The translations under genes and the position numbers were made by a program. The notes under the pieces are model-generated. The model saw only the letters and a list, made by a program, of their open reading frames with translations. It was not told the DNA's origin and did not search any database. Shown piece by piece: positions 24,481 through 38,700 of a DNA stretch of 64,000 bases. This DNA is from Hypomyces perniciosus (Eukaryota > Ascomycota > Sordariomycetes > Hypocreales > Hypocreaceae), in NCBI GenBank assembly GCA_008477525.1, contig SPDT01000004.1, positions 558,001 to 622,000 of the forward strand, in the 5' to 3' direction. Positions within the stretch are counted from its first letter, which is position 1. Every line of letters begins with the position of its first letter.

Positions 24481-27400
24481 GCTTCCCTCCTACACCTACA
24501 GGTACCCCACCTTTTGGGTGCCTACTCACCAAAATTCACAACCTCTTAACTAGCTATTAAGAAAAATAAGCTTAATAACGCTCTCTCGCCCCTCTTAGGC
24601 ATTTAAAGAAGGATAGCGAACGCTATTAGACTTTAAGTAAACTAGGGACAATTAAACCTCACTGCTATTAGGCAGGCAGCACTTTAGCAACTTAAAAAGG
24701 AAAGCACTTTTTCGCTTTTAAAATAAAGGGAGACTATAATCCTTTTACTTATATTTAAAAAACACTGCATTAATAATAAATATATTAAGATTAATATTTT
24801 TAAATTTAATTTAAGCTTTAATATAAAACCTAGTATTTTTCTTTTTTTTAAAAGGGATTTAAAAAAGCCTTTTTTCCTCCCTTTAAAGTAGGCTAATAAA
24901 AGCCTTTACCTTTATAAATAGAAAGCAGTTGAATATAATATTTAAAATCTTTACTTAAATCAAAAAATTAAATTTAATTTAAAAAGCTAGATAAAAAGTA
25001 TTACTTTTAATAGCTTAAACTATTAATAACTGTCTAGCTAAATATTAAAGAAAACATTATCTTTTAGCGGCTATATTGGCAAATAAAGCCCTCTTTAATA
25101 CCTTTAAGAACCTTTTTTCCCTAAAGGCCCTCACAAACCTTAAAGAGTTAAGCAAAAACCCTTCTCTTACCTAACCAATAACTGTCTAACCAGTCAGCAA
25201 AAAGACCCGCCAGAATTATAAACAACAGCAAATTAAGCCTTAGCCTTTAAATAAAACTAGCGCGGGAGCCCCCCCCCTGCCAGCTAATAACCTGAAACAG
25301 GTTATATAGGCTATAATTGCAGCTATGGGTATAAATAAAAACCCCTCGGCGTAAGGAAACGGAAATAAACTTATCCTTTAAAGTAATGGCAGGCCAGCCC
25401 CTATTATTTACAAAAACAAATAAAAATAGATAAAAATTACTTTAAAGACCAATAACAAGATTTTCCTTTAAATCCTTTTAAACTATAGCTAAAAGAAAAT
25501 TACTATTATTAGCGCTAAGTAAAAGGTTATTAAAATTAATAACTTTAAAAGTAAAGATATTATTTACTTTTAAAAAGTAAAGTCTAACTTTATATTCTAA
25601 ACTAAAATAAAAGATATTAAAAAGAAAATCTTTACCCTAGCTTTAACTATAAAGGCTAGTAGCTTAAGGATTAAAGAAGTATATATATAAAAGAGTTTCC
25701 TTATATATAATATCTTTAAATACTATATTAATACTTTAAATACCTCCCTTATAGATATATTAATCCTAATCAAAGTTAAGGCAAATATTAGGTTTAAAGA
25801 ACCTTTAGTTTTTTATTAGAAGGCCCTTTTTAGTAAAACTATTAATACCTGCTATTACTTTATTTTATTTAAAAAAATTATTAAAGCAAGCTTTAGACTT
25901 TTTAGTTATTTAACTTTAATAAAACTTTAAATTTAGAAAGTTTAAATAACTTAATATAATAGATGCTTTAGCTTTTATAACCTTTAAAGATATATTAAAA
26001 TTATATACTATACAAAATACAGTAAATTTGCCTTTTAATATATTAATAAAAATAAAAACTATAATAACTTTATTTAATATATTAACTGCTTTAAACTTTA
26101 CTAATTTAATACTTTATATTACTATATATATTTAATTATTAAAGATAATATAAAAGTATATATTATTAAAGAATAATTTAAAAGTATTAAAAAACTTATT
26201 TAAAAATTTAAAAAAAAAACCTTACCCCTTTTACCTTTAAGCCTAAACTTAATGCACTTAAAAGAGGAGCTCTTTAAGCTGCTTTAACTAAATTGCCTGC
26301 TACTTTTAAAGTTTAGATTTAAAGACCTTTCCCTTTAAATAAAGCAATACCTTTTACCTTTATAATAAAGCCCCTTTAAAATAAAATTAATTTAATAAAT
26401 ATCTTTAATAGTTTATTAAAAGAAAATTTATTAATTTACTTTATAGTAAAGGTTATTAATTTTAATAAGTTTATAAATAATACTTTAAAGGAATCTTTTA
26501 AAAGAAATAAATTTTATAAATTTAAATTATAAATAATAAACTTTATTAAAACTATTAAAAAAACTTTAACTTAAAAATCTTTTAAGCTAATATAAAAAAA
26601 TAAAAATAAAATTATAATATAGCCTTTTTATTAACTTAAAAAGATAGCTTTAATATTATATTTATTTAAAAGTTATAAATTTATTAAAATACTATATTAT
26701 ATAAAAAATAAATAAAATTTTATTTTAGCTTTTAAATATTTAATTTATTTAATAATTAAAAAGAGATTAAACTTTTTATTTTTATATATATTAAAAAATT
26801 ACTAAATCTACTATATTAATAAGTTTTACCTTTAAAATTAAAAATAAATTATATTTATCAAATAAAAGTCTATAGTTATATTATTATTAATATTTATTAT
26901 AAAGTTTCTTTTAATACTATAATAAAAACCTTTAAAAAGTAAAGTTAGCCCTTTTTAAATTTAATTATTATAAAAAAGTTTAATATATTATATTAAATAT
27001 AATAATTAAGTTAAGTTTTAGATACTATAAGTAATAGACTAGCTAAATAAATAGATAAATATAATTTAATCCCTGCCTTTATAAATACTTTTATAAAGGA
27101 TTTTAAAAAATATATTAATTTTATTTTCTTTAACTGCCTTATATTAATAACTATTATAAAAAACTTAAATATAGGCTTAAACTATTATATAATTATTATT
27201 ATACTTTTAAGCTTTATTAAATTAATAGTTAATGTAAGAAAGAAATATATCCCTTTTAAAAGCTTATAAAAGTTTAGTTAATTAATATATATATATACTT
27301 AACTCCTTTTAAAAGTAAATATAATTAATTTAATTAAAGGAGACCTAGATATAGCTATATAAATATTTTAAAGACTTTTTATAGATTATATATAGTTAGT

Positions 27401-30400
27401 AGGTAAAAAGAAATACTAGAATAAATATAGCGCCTTTTAATAACATAAAAACTATTAGATAACCTATTTAGCTTATATTATAGCGCCTTTAACATTTATA
27501 AATAAATTAAAGTAAAAAAGATACTGTATAATATAATTAAATATAAGAAATGCAATTATTAAAATAAAATTATAGTTAAAGTTAGCTTAAGTAAAAGAAT
27601 CTAATATGTGGCTAAATAGTGTAAAGCTATAGATAGGTTTTAATTACCCCTGTTAATAAATAGTAATAAAAGGATTTTAGACTTTAAAAAGTAAATAACC
27701 TTTTTTAAAAAATATTTACTATAGTAAAAAAGAGTAAAAAAAGATATTAAAAACTTATAAAAACCTTAAATATTAAAAAACCTTGAAATATTATAAAATA
27801 AAATAATTAAAAAAAAGATAAAAAAAGTTATATTAGAATAGGGAATACTGTATTTAATGCAGATAATATATGAATTGCTTTTTTATACTATATATAGCCT
27901 ATTATTAAAAAGTTTATTATAAACTTTTTTAAAGGCTATTTTAAATTAAAATATTACTTTTTCCTTTTTAAAAATATATAGGTTACTATTATTTTTAAGT
28001 TTAATAAACTTAATTATTTAAACTAAAAAGTTTTTAAGCCTATTTTACTATTATTTTATATAAAAAAAGGCTTAAAGAAATTATTTATTAAAAAGGTATT
28101 TTTTTAAATATTTAAATATAAAATCTTTTTAAAGTAATACTTTAAAGCCTTTTTTAAAAGAATTGCTATAAATTTAATTGCCTATTTAATTTATAATATT
28201 AAAATTACTTTAAATAAAAAGGAAGTTATAACTTTATTTACTTTTAATATCTTTAAGGCCTTTAATATTATTATAAAAAATAAATTAATTTTATAGTTTA
28301 AGTAATAAAAATAGTTTATTTAGTTTATAAAATAAATAAAGTCTTTTATAAATAATAAAACTGCCTTTATTTATAAAAGAAATAAAATTAATTTACTAGG
28401 CTTTGCCTTTAAATATAAAGTTTTATAAAAATCTTTTATTTCTTTTATTATATTAATATTTTACTTTAACTTAATTTTTTAATTTAAAGATTAATAATCT
28501 TACTTTAGATATATTAATAATATTATTATATTTATTATAGGCAGGTCTATTTAAAAAATAGTTATTTTTATATAATAGGCGCTTAATAGAATATTAAAAT
28601 AAAAAGTAAAGAATATAATATCTTTTAATTATATTAAAATAAAATTAGTATACTTTTATTATATAAAAGGCCAGGTATATAAAAAAGGTATTATAATAAA
28701 AGGAAAATTAATTTAACTTAAAAAGAATATTTAATAGCTAAAGGTTTATTTTAATTTAAAGCTTTCCTTTAATAAATATATAAAGATATTTATAGGTAAA
28801 ATATATAAAGTTTTTCACTTTTTTAAATTACTTAATAAAACTTAAAAAAGTTTACTTTTTAAAGCTATAATATAAGCTGTAAAGGCTTATATCTTTTTTT
28901 TTTGCTTTATATAAAATAAAAGTATAATAGTTAGGATATAAATAATAATTATAAATTAACTTTATTAAATAGGTAAATATAAAAGTATTTAGCTTAATAG
29001 ATAAAATAAATAAAGCTTTTAAAACTATAGTAAAAGTAATTTTTTAAATTTAAAAGACTATAAATATTCTTATTTTATATAAAGAGTTAAAAGTCCCTTT
29101 AGTTAATATTACTTTAATTTAAGCTTAATTTAAATATATAATAAAATTTATAAAATTAAATTAAAACTATTTAATTAATTACTATATTAATAATAAACTC
29201 TTTTTTTAATTCCTATAAACTAAACTTTAATATACTATTACTTTAATTAATAAAACTATTAAATTTGCCTTTTGGATTTAAAAGTCTTTATATATTCTCT
29301 TTAATTTTAACTTAAAAGTATAAATAAATTAACTGTAATAAAGAAATATTTAGAATTAATTAATTTACTTCTTTTTTATTTAATTTTAATTTAATTTAAT
29401 AGGTTTTAAATTAAAGGGAATATAGGTTAAAAGTAATTATTGACTATAAAGTAAAAGCAACTATAAATACTAAATGCTTTAATAATATAAAAGTCTATAA
29501 TATAAAAATATAAGCTACTTTAAACGCTATAAAGTTAATAGCTAAATATATAAAGGAGGATTATATAATTTAAGTAATTTTCCTTTTTTTAAATAATTCT
29601 TTAATTATTAATAAATTATTTAATAAACCCCTTTTATTTATATAAAAAGTATATATATACTGTTAAAAATGAATATAAAGTATTTTACGTTATAAAACTT
29701 TTATTTCATAAATTTTAAAATATAAAGATATTATAAATAATAAATAAGTTAATTATTTAATTAAATAAAGTATAGCCTTTTTTACTATATTATAAAATTA
29801 AGCTATAATTATATATATTAAAATATAAATTAAAAAAGAAATTATAAAAATAAAAGAGTAAAATTAATTTAATAAAACCTTAAAAGGCTATAAATAGTAA
29901 AGATTTAAAGCCTTAGCCTCCCCTTTAAAGTTTAAACTTTTATACTTTATTTTTTATAGGCTTTTAATAGAAAGATTAAAATATAGGGATTTTTAAGAAT
30001 ACTATAAATACTTTAAATATAATAAAGAGTCTATTTATATATATAGTAAATTAAAAAGGTAAAGCCATTTTATAAAATATAAAATAATTAAGCTTTTCCT
30101 TTATTTGTTTATTTGTTTATTTGTTTATTTGTTTATTTTATTATTTACATTTATTAAGTAAACTAGTTATATAAATCCTTTATTGGCAATAGGATATTAA
30201 GAGCTAGCGGCTTACGCTATTATTTACTAAATTTTAATTTATAAAGGAAAAAGGGTTAATCTAAGTAATATTAATCTATTTCCGCTAAAGGAGGACTATA
30301 AAGGTCTGCTTCCTTTATTAATTTCTAGAAGGCTTTATTTTTTATAGGTTTAAATAGGTAAAAGAAAGGGGTTTCTTTTAAGGGAATATTTAAAAGGAAA

Positions 30401-33400
30401 GGCTTAACTATTCTATATTCTATAAAATAGCTTTACCTTTTTAATTTACTATATTTATAGATAGACTCTTTATTATATTTAAAGCGTTTATAGTATTCCT
30501 AGAAATCCCTAGATTTTGACTTTTCTGCTAAAAGCTTATAAAAGATAAAGTATAGAAGTTTAAGCTTTAAAGCGGAGGTTAAGGCTTTAAGTCTTTACTG
30601 TTTATAGCCTTTTAAGGTTTTATTAAACTAATCCTATTCCTTTACCTTTATAATTTATTTTTTAATTTATTTTTTAATATATAATTATAGCTTAATTCTA
30701 TAATATAATAAAAAGGGCTATACTTTATTTAATTAAATAGTTAACCTATTTATTATTTATAATATTTTTATATTTTAAAACTTAAAAAATAAAAGTTTTA
30801 TAAAGTAAAATATTTTATATTAATTTCTAAAAGTATATATATACTTTTTATATAAATAAAAAGGGTTTATTAAATAACCTATTAATAATTAATAAATTAT
30901 TTAAAAAAAGAAAATTATTTAAATTATATAGTCTTCTTTTATATATTTAACTATTGGGTTTATAGCCTTTAAAGCAGCCTATACCTTTATATTATAAACC
31001 TCTATATTATTAAAGCATTTAATGTTTATAGTTACTTTTACTTTATAGTAAATAACTATTTTTTAGTTTATATTCCTTTTAATTTAAAATTTATTAAAAT
31101 AAGCTAAAATTAAATAAAAAGGGAGAAAGTTAATTAATTTTAAATATTTCTTTACTGTAGTTAATTTACCTATACCTTTTAAATTAAGATTAAAGAGAAT
31201 ATATAAGGACTTTTTAGTGAAAAGGGTAAGTTTAATAGTTTTATTAATTAAAGCAGCAGTATATTAAAGTTTAGTTTATAGTAGTTAAAAAAGGAGTCTT
31301 TTATTAATATATTAATTAATTAAATAGTCTTAATTTAATCCTGTAAATCTTATTATATATTTAAATTAGGCTTAAATTAGGGCAATAATAGCTAAAGGGA
31401 CCTTTAACTCTTTATATAAAATAAAAATACTTATAGTTTTTTAAATTAAAAGGACTGCCTTTATTATAGTTTTAAAGGCTTTATTTATTTTATTTATTAA
31501 GCTAAATACTTTTATATTTACATATTTAATAAAGGTAATTTACAATTATTATTTATATTTTAACTATTATACTTTTATTTTATATAAAGTAATAATGAAA
31601 ATATAAGCCTTTATAGATTATACTATAGCTTTAAAAGGTAAACCTTTTTAAGTTTTATTAAGTAATTTAAAGAAATTAAAAACTTTATATACTTTACCTA
31701 TAAGTGTTTTTATATATTTTTTAAAGAAGAACTTTCAATTAAAGTAAACCTTTAACTATTAAATATTTTCTTTAAACTGGATTAATTTTCCCTTTATTAT
31801 AATACCTTTTTTATATATTTAGCCTTTTATATAATAAAAGTATAGTAATTCTACTTTAATATAGTTAAAGGATATTATATTCTTTACTTTTTATTTTAAT
31901 ATTTTATTACATGTTCATAATGTAAAGGTAGCTATTTCTTTAATAGACTTATTTATAATAAATATAGTAATATTATTAGTATACTTAAAGCGAGATTATT
32001 AATCTTTAAGTTAAAGGATTAGGTTAAAGTAAAGTATTAATATAATAAAGGAGATAAAGGATCTTTATAAGGCTTTATATTGAAAGGTAAGGCTTAGTAG
32101 GTTAAGTTTATTTTTTTTATAGATAAAGGCAGTTTTATTATTTATAAAGGACTCTATTTATTTTATAAACTAGATAAATTATCCCTATTATTTAAATTAT
32201 AAGACTAGTTTATTTTTTATAATAATATTAAAATCTTTAAAGATATTAAAGGTAAATAAAGTTATAACTTCTTTTTTATTTAAGGCAATTTTAATATTGT
32301 AAATTAAGCAGGCAATTAAGTCTATAGCTACTTTTTTAAAGAGGGCTTTAAAGTATTATTTTAAAAGGATTTTATATTTAAGTATTAAAAAAGATACCTT
32401 TTTAGTAAATAGTTTTTTAAAGCCTGTTCTTATATAAAATAGCAGTAAAATAGGCTTAAAAGCTTCATAGTTTAAATAGTTAAGTTTATTAGGTTTAGGA
32501 ATAATAGTCATTTTATATTTTTAAAAAGGAGGGCGTAGTATTTTAATTTAAAGCAGCCTTTAAAAAGGTTTATAATAAACTTTTTAATAATAGGCTATAT
32601 ATAATATAAAAAGGTAATTACTATATTGTCTGCGTTAAGTATAGTATTTTTTACTTTTATTATAGCCTTTTTTGCCTCTTCTTTAATAATTGTTTTATTT
32701 TATAGTATTTAAGGGTTTTTTAGTATTTAAGGTTTTTATAGGTTTTTAATATCTTTTTCTGCTCCCTTTTACTGTAGTAGGCATTCTTTAAAGAAGGTTG
32801 GTTGCTTTTTAAGGTTTAAAATTCTTTTATTATTATCTATTAAGGGGGGTAGTTAAAACCTATCTATAGCTTTATGCTATTTAGCTACCTGCTAGATTCC
32901 CTTACCTAGGCTGGCTTTAGCTATAATTTTATCCTAGTAATTGCGTTTTTTATATTTAACTGTATTATACAGTATCTTCTTTACTTTAGTTTATTTATTA
33001 ATCTTAAGGGGCATTATAATATAAGCCAAGTAGGCTATCTAGCAGTCTTTATCCTATTAAAAGGCACTATATCTATTTTAATATCCTTTTTTGCCTGTTA
33101 ACTATATATAATCTGCAAAGAGTCTTTAAAGTGTTTATATAACTGTATTTAGGTCTTTTTTAATTAAGCTAGTTATATTTACCTTTAAGAGGAGTTAGGC
33201 ATATATATATATTAGCTAGTTAAATTCCTGTAAACTTTTAAAAGGGATATATTTCTTTCCTATACTGGCTGTTAGCCTAATAGGGTTTAAGAGTATAGTA
33301 GTAATTATATAATCGTTTAAGCCTATATTTAAACTTTTTGCAATAATTATTAATATCGGGCAGTTAAAGAAAATAAAGTTAATATACTTTCCAGAATCCT

Positions 33401-35332
33401 GTATAGGGGTATTTATTAAGGCAGGGATTAAGTTATATCTATCCGCCTATTTAACTAGTCTATTACCTGCAGTATTTAAAATTTAGCCTAGTTATTATAT
33501 TTAATATAATATATTAAACTCTTTTACTATAATTAAGTTTAAAGGGGGCTAACTTTACTTTTTAAAGGTTTTTATTATAGTATTAAAAAAGGCTTTATAG
33601 TAAATATTAATAATAATATAATTATAGACTTTGATTTAATAAATATAGTTGCTTTTTAGTTTTAAAAGTAAAAGTTATTAATATAATAGATTTAGTAATT
33701 TTTTAATATATATAAAAATAAATAGTTTAGTCTTTTTTAATTATTAAATAAGTTAAATATTTAAAAATTAAAGTAAGATTTTATTTATTTTTTAAATAAT
33801 ATAGTATTTTAATAAATTTATAGCTTTTAAATAAATATAATATTAAAGTTATTTTCTTAGGCTAATAAAAAGGCAGTATTATAATATTATTTTTATTTTT
33901 TTATATTAACTTAAAAGATTTTTAAATTAAAGTTTTTCTAATAGTTTTAATAAAGTTTATTATTTATAAATTAAATTTATAAAGTTTATTTTTTTTAAAG
34001 GATTCTTTTAAAGTATTATTTATAAAGTTATTTAAATTAATAACCTTTACTATAAAGTACACTAGTAAACTTTCTTTTAATAAACTATTAAAGATATTTA
34101 TTAAATTAATTTTATTTTAAAGGGGCTTTATTATAAGTGTAAAGGGTATTATCCTATTTAAAAGGAGGGGTCTTTAAATTTAGGCTTTAAAAGTAATAAA
34201 AGATTTAATTAAAGTAGTTTAAAAAGTTTTTCTTTTAAATGCGCTAGGTTTAGGTTTAAGTTTAAAAAGGGTAAGGTTTTTTTTCTAGAATTTTTAAATT
34301 TTAAATTTTTTAATACTTTTAAATTATTTTTTAATAGTATATATTTTTATATTATTTTTAATAGTTAAGTATATATAGTAAATTAAAGTATTAAACTAAT
34401 AAAGTTTAAAGCAGTTAATATATTAAGTAAAGTTATTGCAGTTTTTATTTTTATTAGTATATTAAAAGGTATATTTATTATATTTTTTATATTATATAGT
34501 TCTAGTATATCTTTAAAGGTTATAAAAGTCAAGGTATTTATTATATTAAATTATTTATACCTTTTAGGTTTAAAGCTTTATTAAAGCTAAGCAGTTAAAG
34601 AGTTTAAAGTTTATTTTAACTTCCTTTTTAAAAGAGATAAAGTAATAATAGGTATTAGTAGTCTCGTTAAAGGGGGCCTTTTAATAAAAGATTAAGAGTT
34701 CTTTAAACCTAGCACTCTTTTAAGCTTTAATTAAGATTAGTGTATTAGTAGGGAAGGTGCCTGAGGTATTAGTATAGTATTTAAGGATACTTTATATAAG
34801 AAAACTCTTTTATTTATATGCCTTTTTAATTTTTAGGCTGCTAGCCTTTGCAGTTAAGTTTAAGGTAAGGATTTTCTTTTTAGTTTTATTATTGTTAGTT
34901 TTTAGTGTAAAGCCTAACTTTACTTTTTGGAAGTAGGTAATATCTTTATTTTTAAGTTTTCTTATTTTAATAATCTTTTATTTAACTTTAATAGCAGTAA
35001 TCTTCCTTTAGCTATAATTTAAGGGGACTTAAAGGAAAATCCTATTATCTAGTTTCCTAGAAGTTATAATTTATTTATTTATATTAGTTTTTATAGTAGG
35101 GGCTAGCCCTTTACTATTCTATAAAGTAAATTTCTTTTCTTTTCCTATTAAAGGGTTTTTATTTATACCTTTAGCTGTAACTATAGCTTATATAACTTAT
35201 TTTAGGCTATTAATTACTAGCAGGGCGCTTAGGTTAATTTAAGTTAAAGGGTAGGGTTTAGTTTATTATTATTTATTATTTTAGTGGGGTTTTTTATTAA
35301 TTAGCTATATAGTTATTGGTTAAATTAAAGGG

Positions 35333-35743
35333 TGTTACAACCCGACCCTTTTATGGCCGCATAAAGGGTCTATGGCGGTATATACTATGGATTAACGAAG
35401 GACCGATAGACTAATCTGATAATCAGAGGAAGCGATTACCGAAATACATATTGAATCACCTAGTAATTGAGAATGTACTTGGATGATCAAAGGTACAAAA
35501 TTATCGATAATGTAGTTACGTCCTCCGATAATTAAAAAAGTTTTCTTTTATATATATATAACTAGCTTGCTATTTATTTAGTATAGTTATTTAAATAGTT
35601 GTTAATAAATTGCATTCACTAAAACCGCTTATTCTATAAAATTGTAACTATATTACCCTGCTTAGTATTTATCTTTAACCTCTCTATTAATATAAACTTA
35701 TAAACCTCGGTTTATCCTTTAAGAATTAACCCGGATCGTTACA
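35333..35743 (+). repeat. Gypsy-2 5' LTR
   Basis: 411 bp, TGTTACAACCC...GGATCGTTACA. It is less mutated than the 3' copy. Confidence 0.88.
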
Positions 35744-38700
35744 CGTTAACGACTTTTATTTAGAAGGCCACTAAGAATCCTAAGCAATATCGCAAGTATA
35801 TCCGCTGCAGTATCCTTTTCCAATAACCCTAATACTCTACCCTCCGCTCTACCTCTTTATTAAAGACAGGACTATAACAGAGATAATAATATAAATGGAA
35901 GTAAAGATAAGGATAAAGTTAATAAAATAGAACAACTCTGCATTTACATAAAAAAAGCCTTCCAATATATAGAAGCTAACCGCATAGAATAGGAATAATG
36001 CTATTAGTACTTGGTCGCTAAAAACGCTAGACTTCAGCAAATAATTCACTAACAATAAGCAGCTATTATAGACTTGCAGAACTAAGCACTACCTGCACCT
36101 ACTCTAAACTTTATACTAAACCTTAAAGGGAATTAACCTTTAAGGGATTTAGGAAAATCACTTAAAATATAACCCCTTAAGCACTTTAATAGAAATACTA
36201 TAGCACTTTAACTGTTTCTTACTTTACTATACAACTATTTTACCTATTTTTTAACTAGCTTTAATATAGAGACTAGTAAAGTTCTTTTAGCTGCTAAACA
36301 ACTTAAAGGGAATACCTTAAAGTAGTTTAAACTTACCTAAAGGGATTTCTGTAATAATAGAGTTAATGCCGATAAGTAAATATAAACTATATTCGCCAGT
36401 TATAATCGGTTTAAAGAAGAATTAAAGAATATCTTTAATAATATTAATAAAGAATACACTATAGAAAATAAACTTATAAATTTAGTTTAGAAAGGAAAAT
36501 ACTCCGACTATACTATATACTTTAGGAACTATACTTTTAAAGTTAAATAGGGAAACTTTACTTTTATTAAATATTTTTATAATAGATTTAAACTGGAAGT
36601 TAAAAGGGAAGCCTATAAATTCCCCTGCAATAAAAGTATTACTAAGTTTATTAAAAAATATATAGATATAGATAATTTACTTTATAAACTCTATTTAAAT
36701 ATAAAGAAAGGATAACAGTAATCCAGATAAGTTTATAAGTATTAAGGATATATAAATTAAAGTAAGAAGCGATAAGAATATATTACTAGCTTTAATAATA
36801 AGAGACCTGGTTAAATAGATTTAAATGCTATTTAGAAGGGAAAGGCGAAAGTTATCTATTATTACTGTAATAAGCTAGGATATTTCTTAAAGGACTGTAA
36901 AGCTCTATAAAAGCCAAAAACTAACAAGCCTTAAAAGCCTGCGCTAAAACCTAAATAAAAGGTTAATATAGTTTTAAAAACCACTAATTATATATCACTT
37001 AACTAAACTGTATACTATAATAATAGCTGCTTTATTTATAAACCTAGTAAAGATAAAAGCGGATAGTATTTAAAATAACCTAGAAAGATATCTATAGTAA
37101 ACTAAAAGGGATATTAATCGAGACCTAGATCTTTAACTTTTAAAGATATTTTTAAAGAAAATAAAGCAAATAGGTATTTACTACATTTAGACAGTTTAAT
37201 AGAACGAAATCTAGACTCTAGTTATATAGAGTTAGATAAGGATAATAGTATCTTAGATAAACAAATAGTCGCTATAATTAACTACTAATATTTTAACTAA
37301 ATTACTGCAGGCAATAAAAGACAGACTAATAGCAGTAATTCCAATAATAAAGATAAGAACGACCCTTTATAATATAGACTATTACTATATAGTGCTATAC
37401 TTTTAGAACCAGAAAATATACTATTAATATATAGTAATCTTAGGAACGATTTAAATAAGTATTACCTCCACTTAATTGAAAGAATTGCTATAAGTATACA
37501 ATAAAACAGGATATATTTACATTTATATAAATAACTTTATATATAAAACAGAGCCAATAACGAAATAGCTATTAAAGTAATTCTAACTGCTTTAGCTATA
37601 TAAGCGGAACCTATATATATTTATAGACAGGGAGATTATACTATAAATGACCTTAACTATAAAGAACACTATACTATATCCTAGGTTACTTGCATTATAT
37701 ATAGCTGTATAGTATACTTTTAAGAGAAAGTAAAATATAATGCATTCCCGATTAAAATCCTATTTTACTTTATAAAATAAGTATAAGATTACAATACTTT
37801 TAAAGAATAGATTATAACTATACAGTATTGAGACTTTAAGATTATTATTATTAAACCAGATACTAAAACCTTAAAGGAATATCGCTAGCTATAAAGACTT
37901 AAAGGATATAAGTTTAAAGGATATTATATTTACTGCCAGGAAAAATTAATAAAGTAGCACTTCCGCTATAATAAAAGGTTTAAGTGCAATTAATAATACT
38001 ATTTAAAGTGCAATAGCTTAAAATATATTACATATAAGCGAAATAAGTTGCAAGATTGGCATATATAATAAACTAATAATACCTTATACTTATTGCTGGA
38101 CTATATATACTGCTGGAAAAATAAATGCGCTACCTACCTATAAGAAAAAGTCTAAAAATAGCGAACGCGGAAGTATATAAGGTATAAACCTGCCTTAAAA
38201 GATAGAGAGATTAATTAAATTATAAAGGAACTGCACTGAAACTAGTTTAACTTTATTACCTATAAAAGAACTGCCTATAATAAGAGAAGGTGGCATTTAC
38301 TTTAAGGAACCCTAATTAACTGTAAAATTTACATAAGAAAAAAAGAATTAGGAAATAATTAATATTACCTATAAAAAGGCTATAAAGTAATGATTAATAA
38401 ATTATATCTCTTAAAACATTAAATAATAAAAGTAATAATAAAGATTTACTATATTTTAAATTAAAGATAATAGTTAAGGGATATTAGCTATATATATTAG
38501 TAAATAGTAGAGCGATAGGCAATTTTATTGCACCTATAACTGTAAATCGCTTATAGTTACTTTAAAAAGAGAAAACCAGACTATACTAACTTTATTAGGC
38601 AGAAAGAGGAGCTTTTATATATAATGATAGATAGGTTAAGCGAAAGACTAATTATCTTAAACTTAAAATCGCTAAATGTAAGGGAGTGGTTTTTTGCAAT

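Noticed and set aside
35849..36055. 68-residue hydrophobic minus-strand frame
   Set aside because: It falls in the RIP-mutated gag region of Gypsy-2; the composition is an AT artefact.
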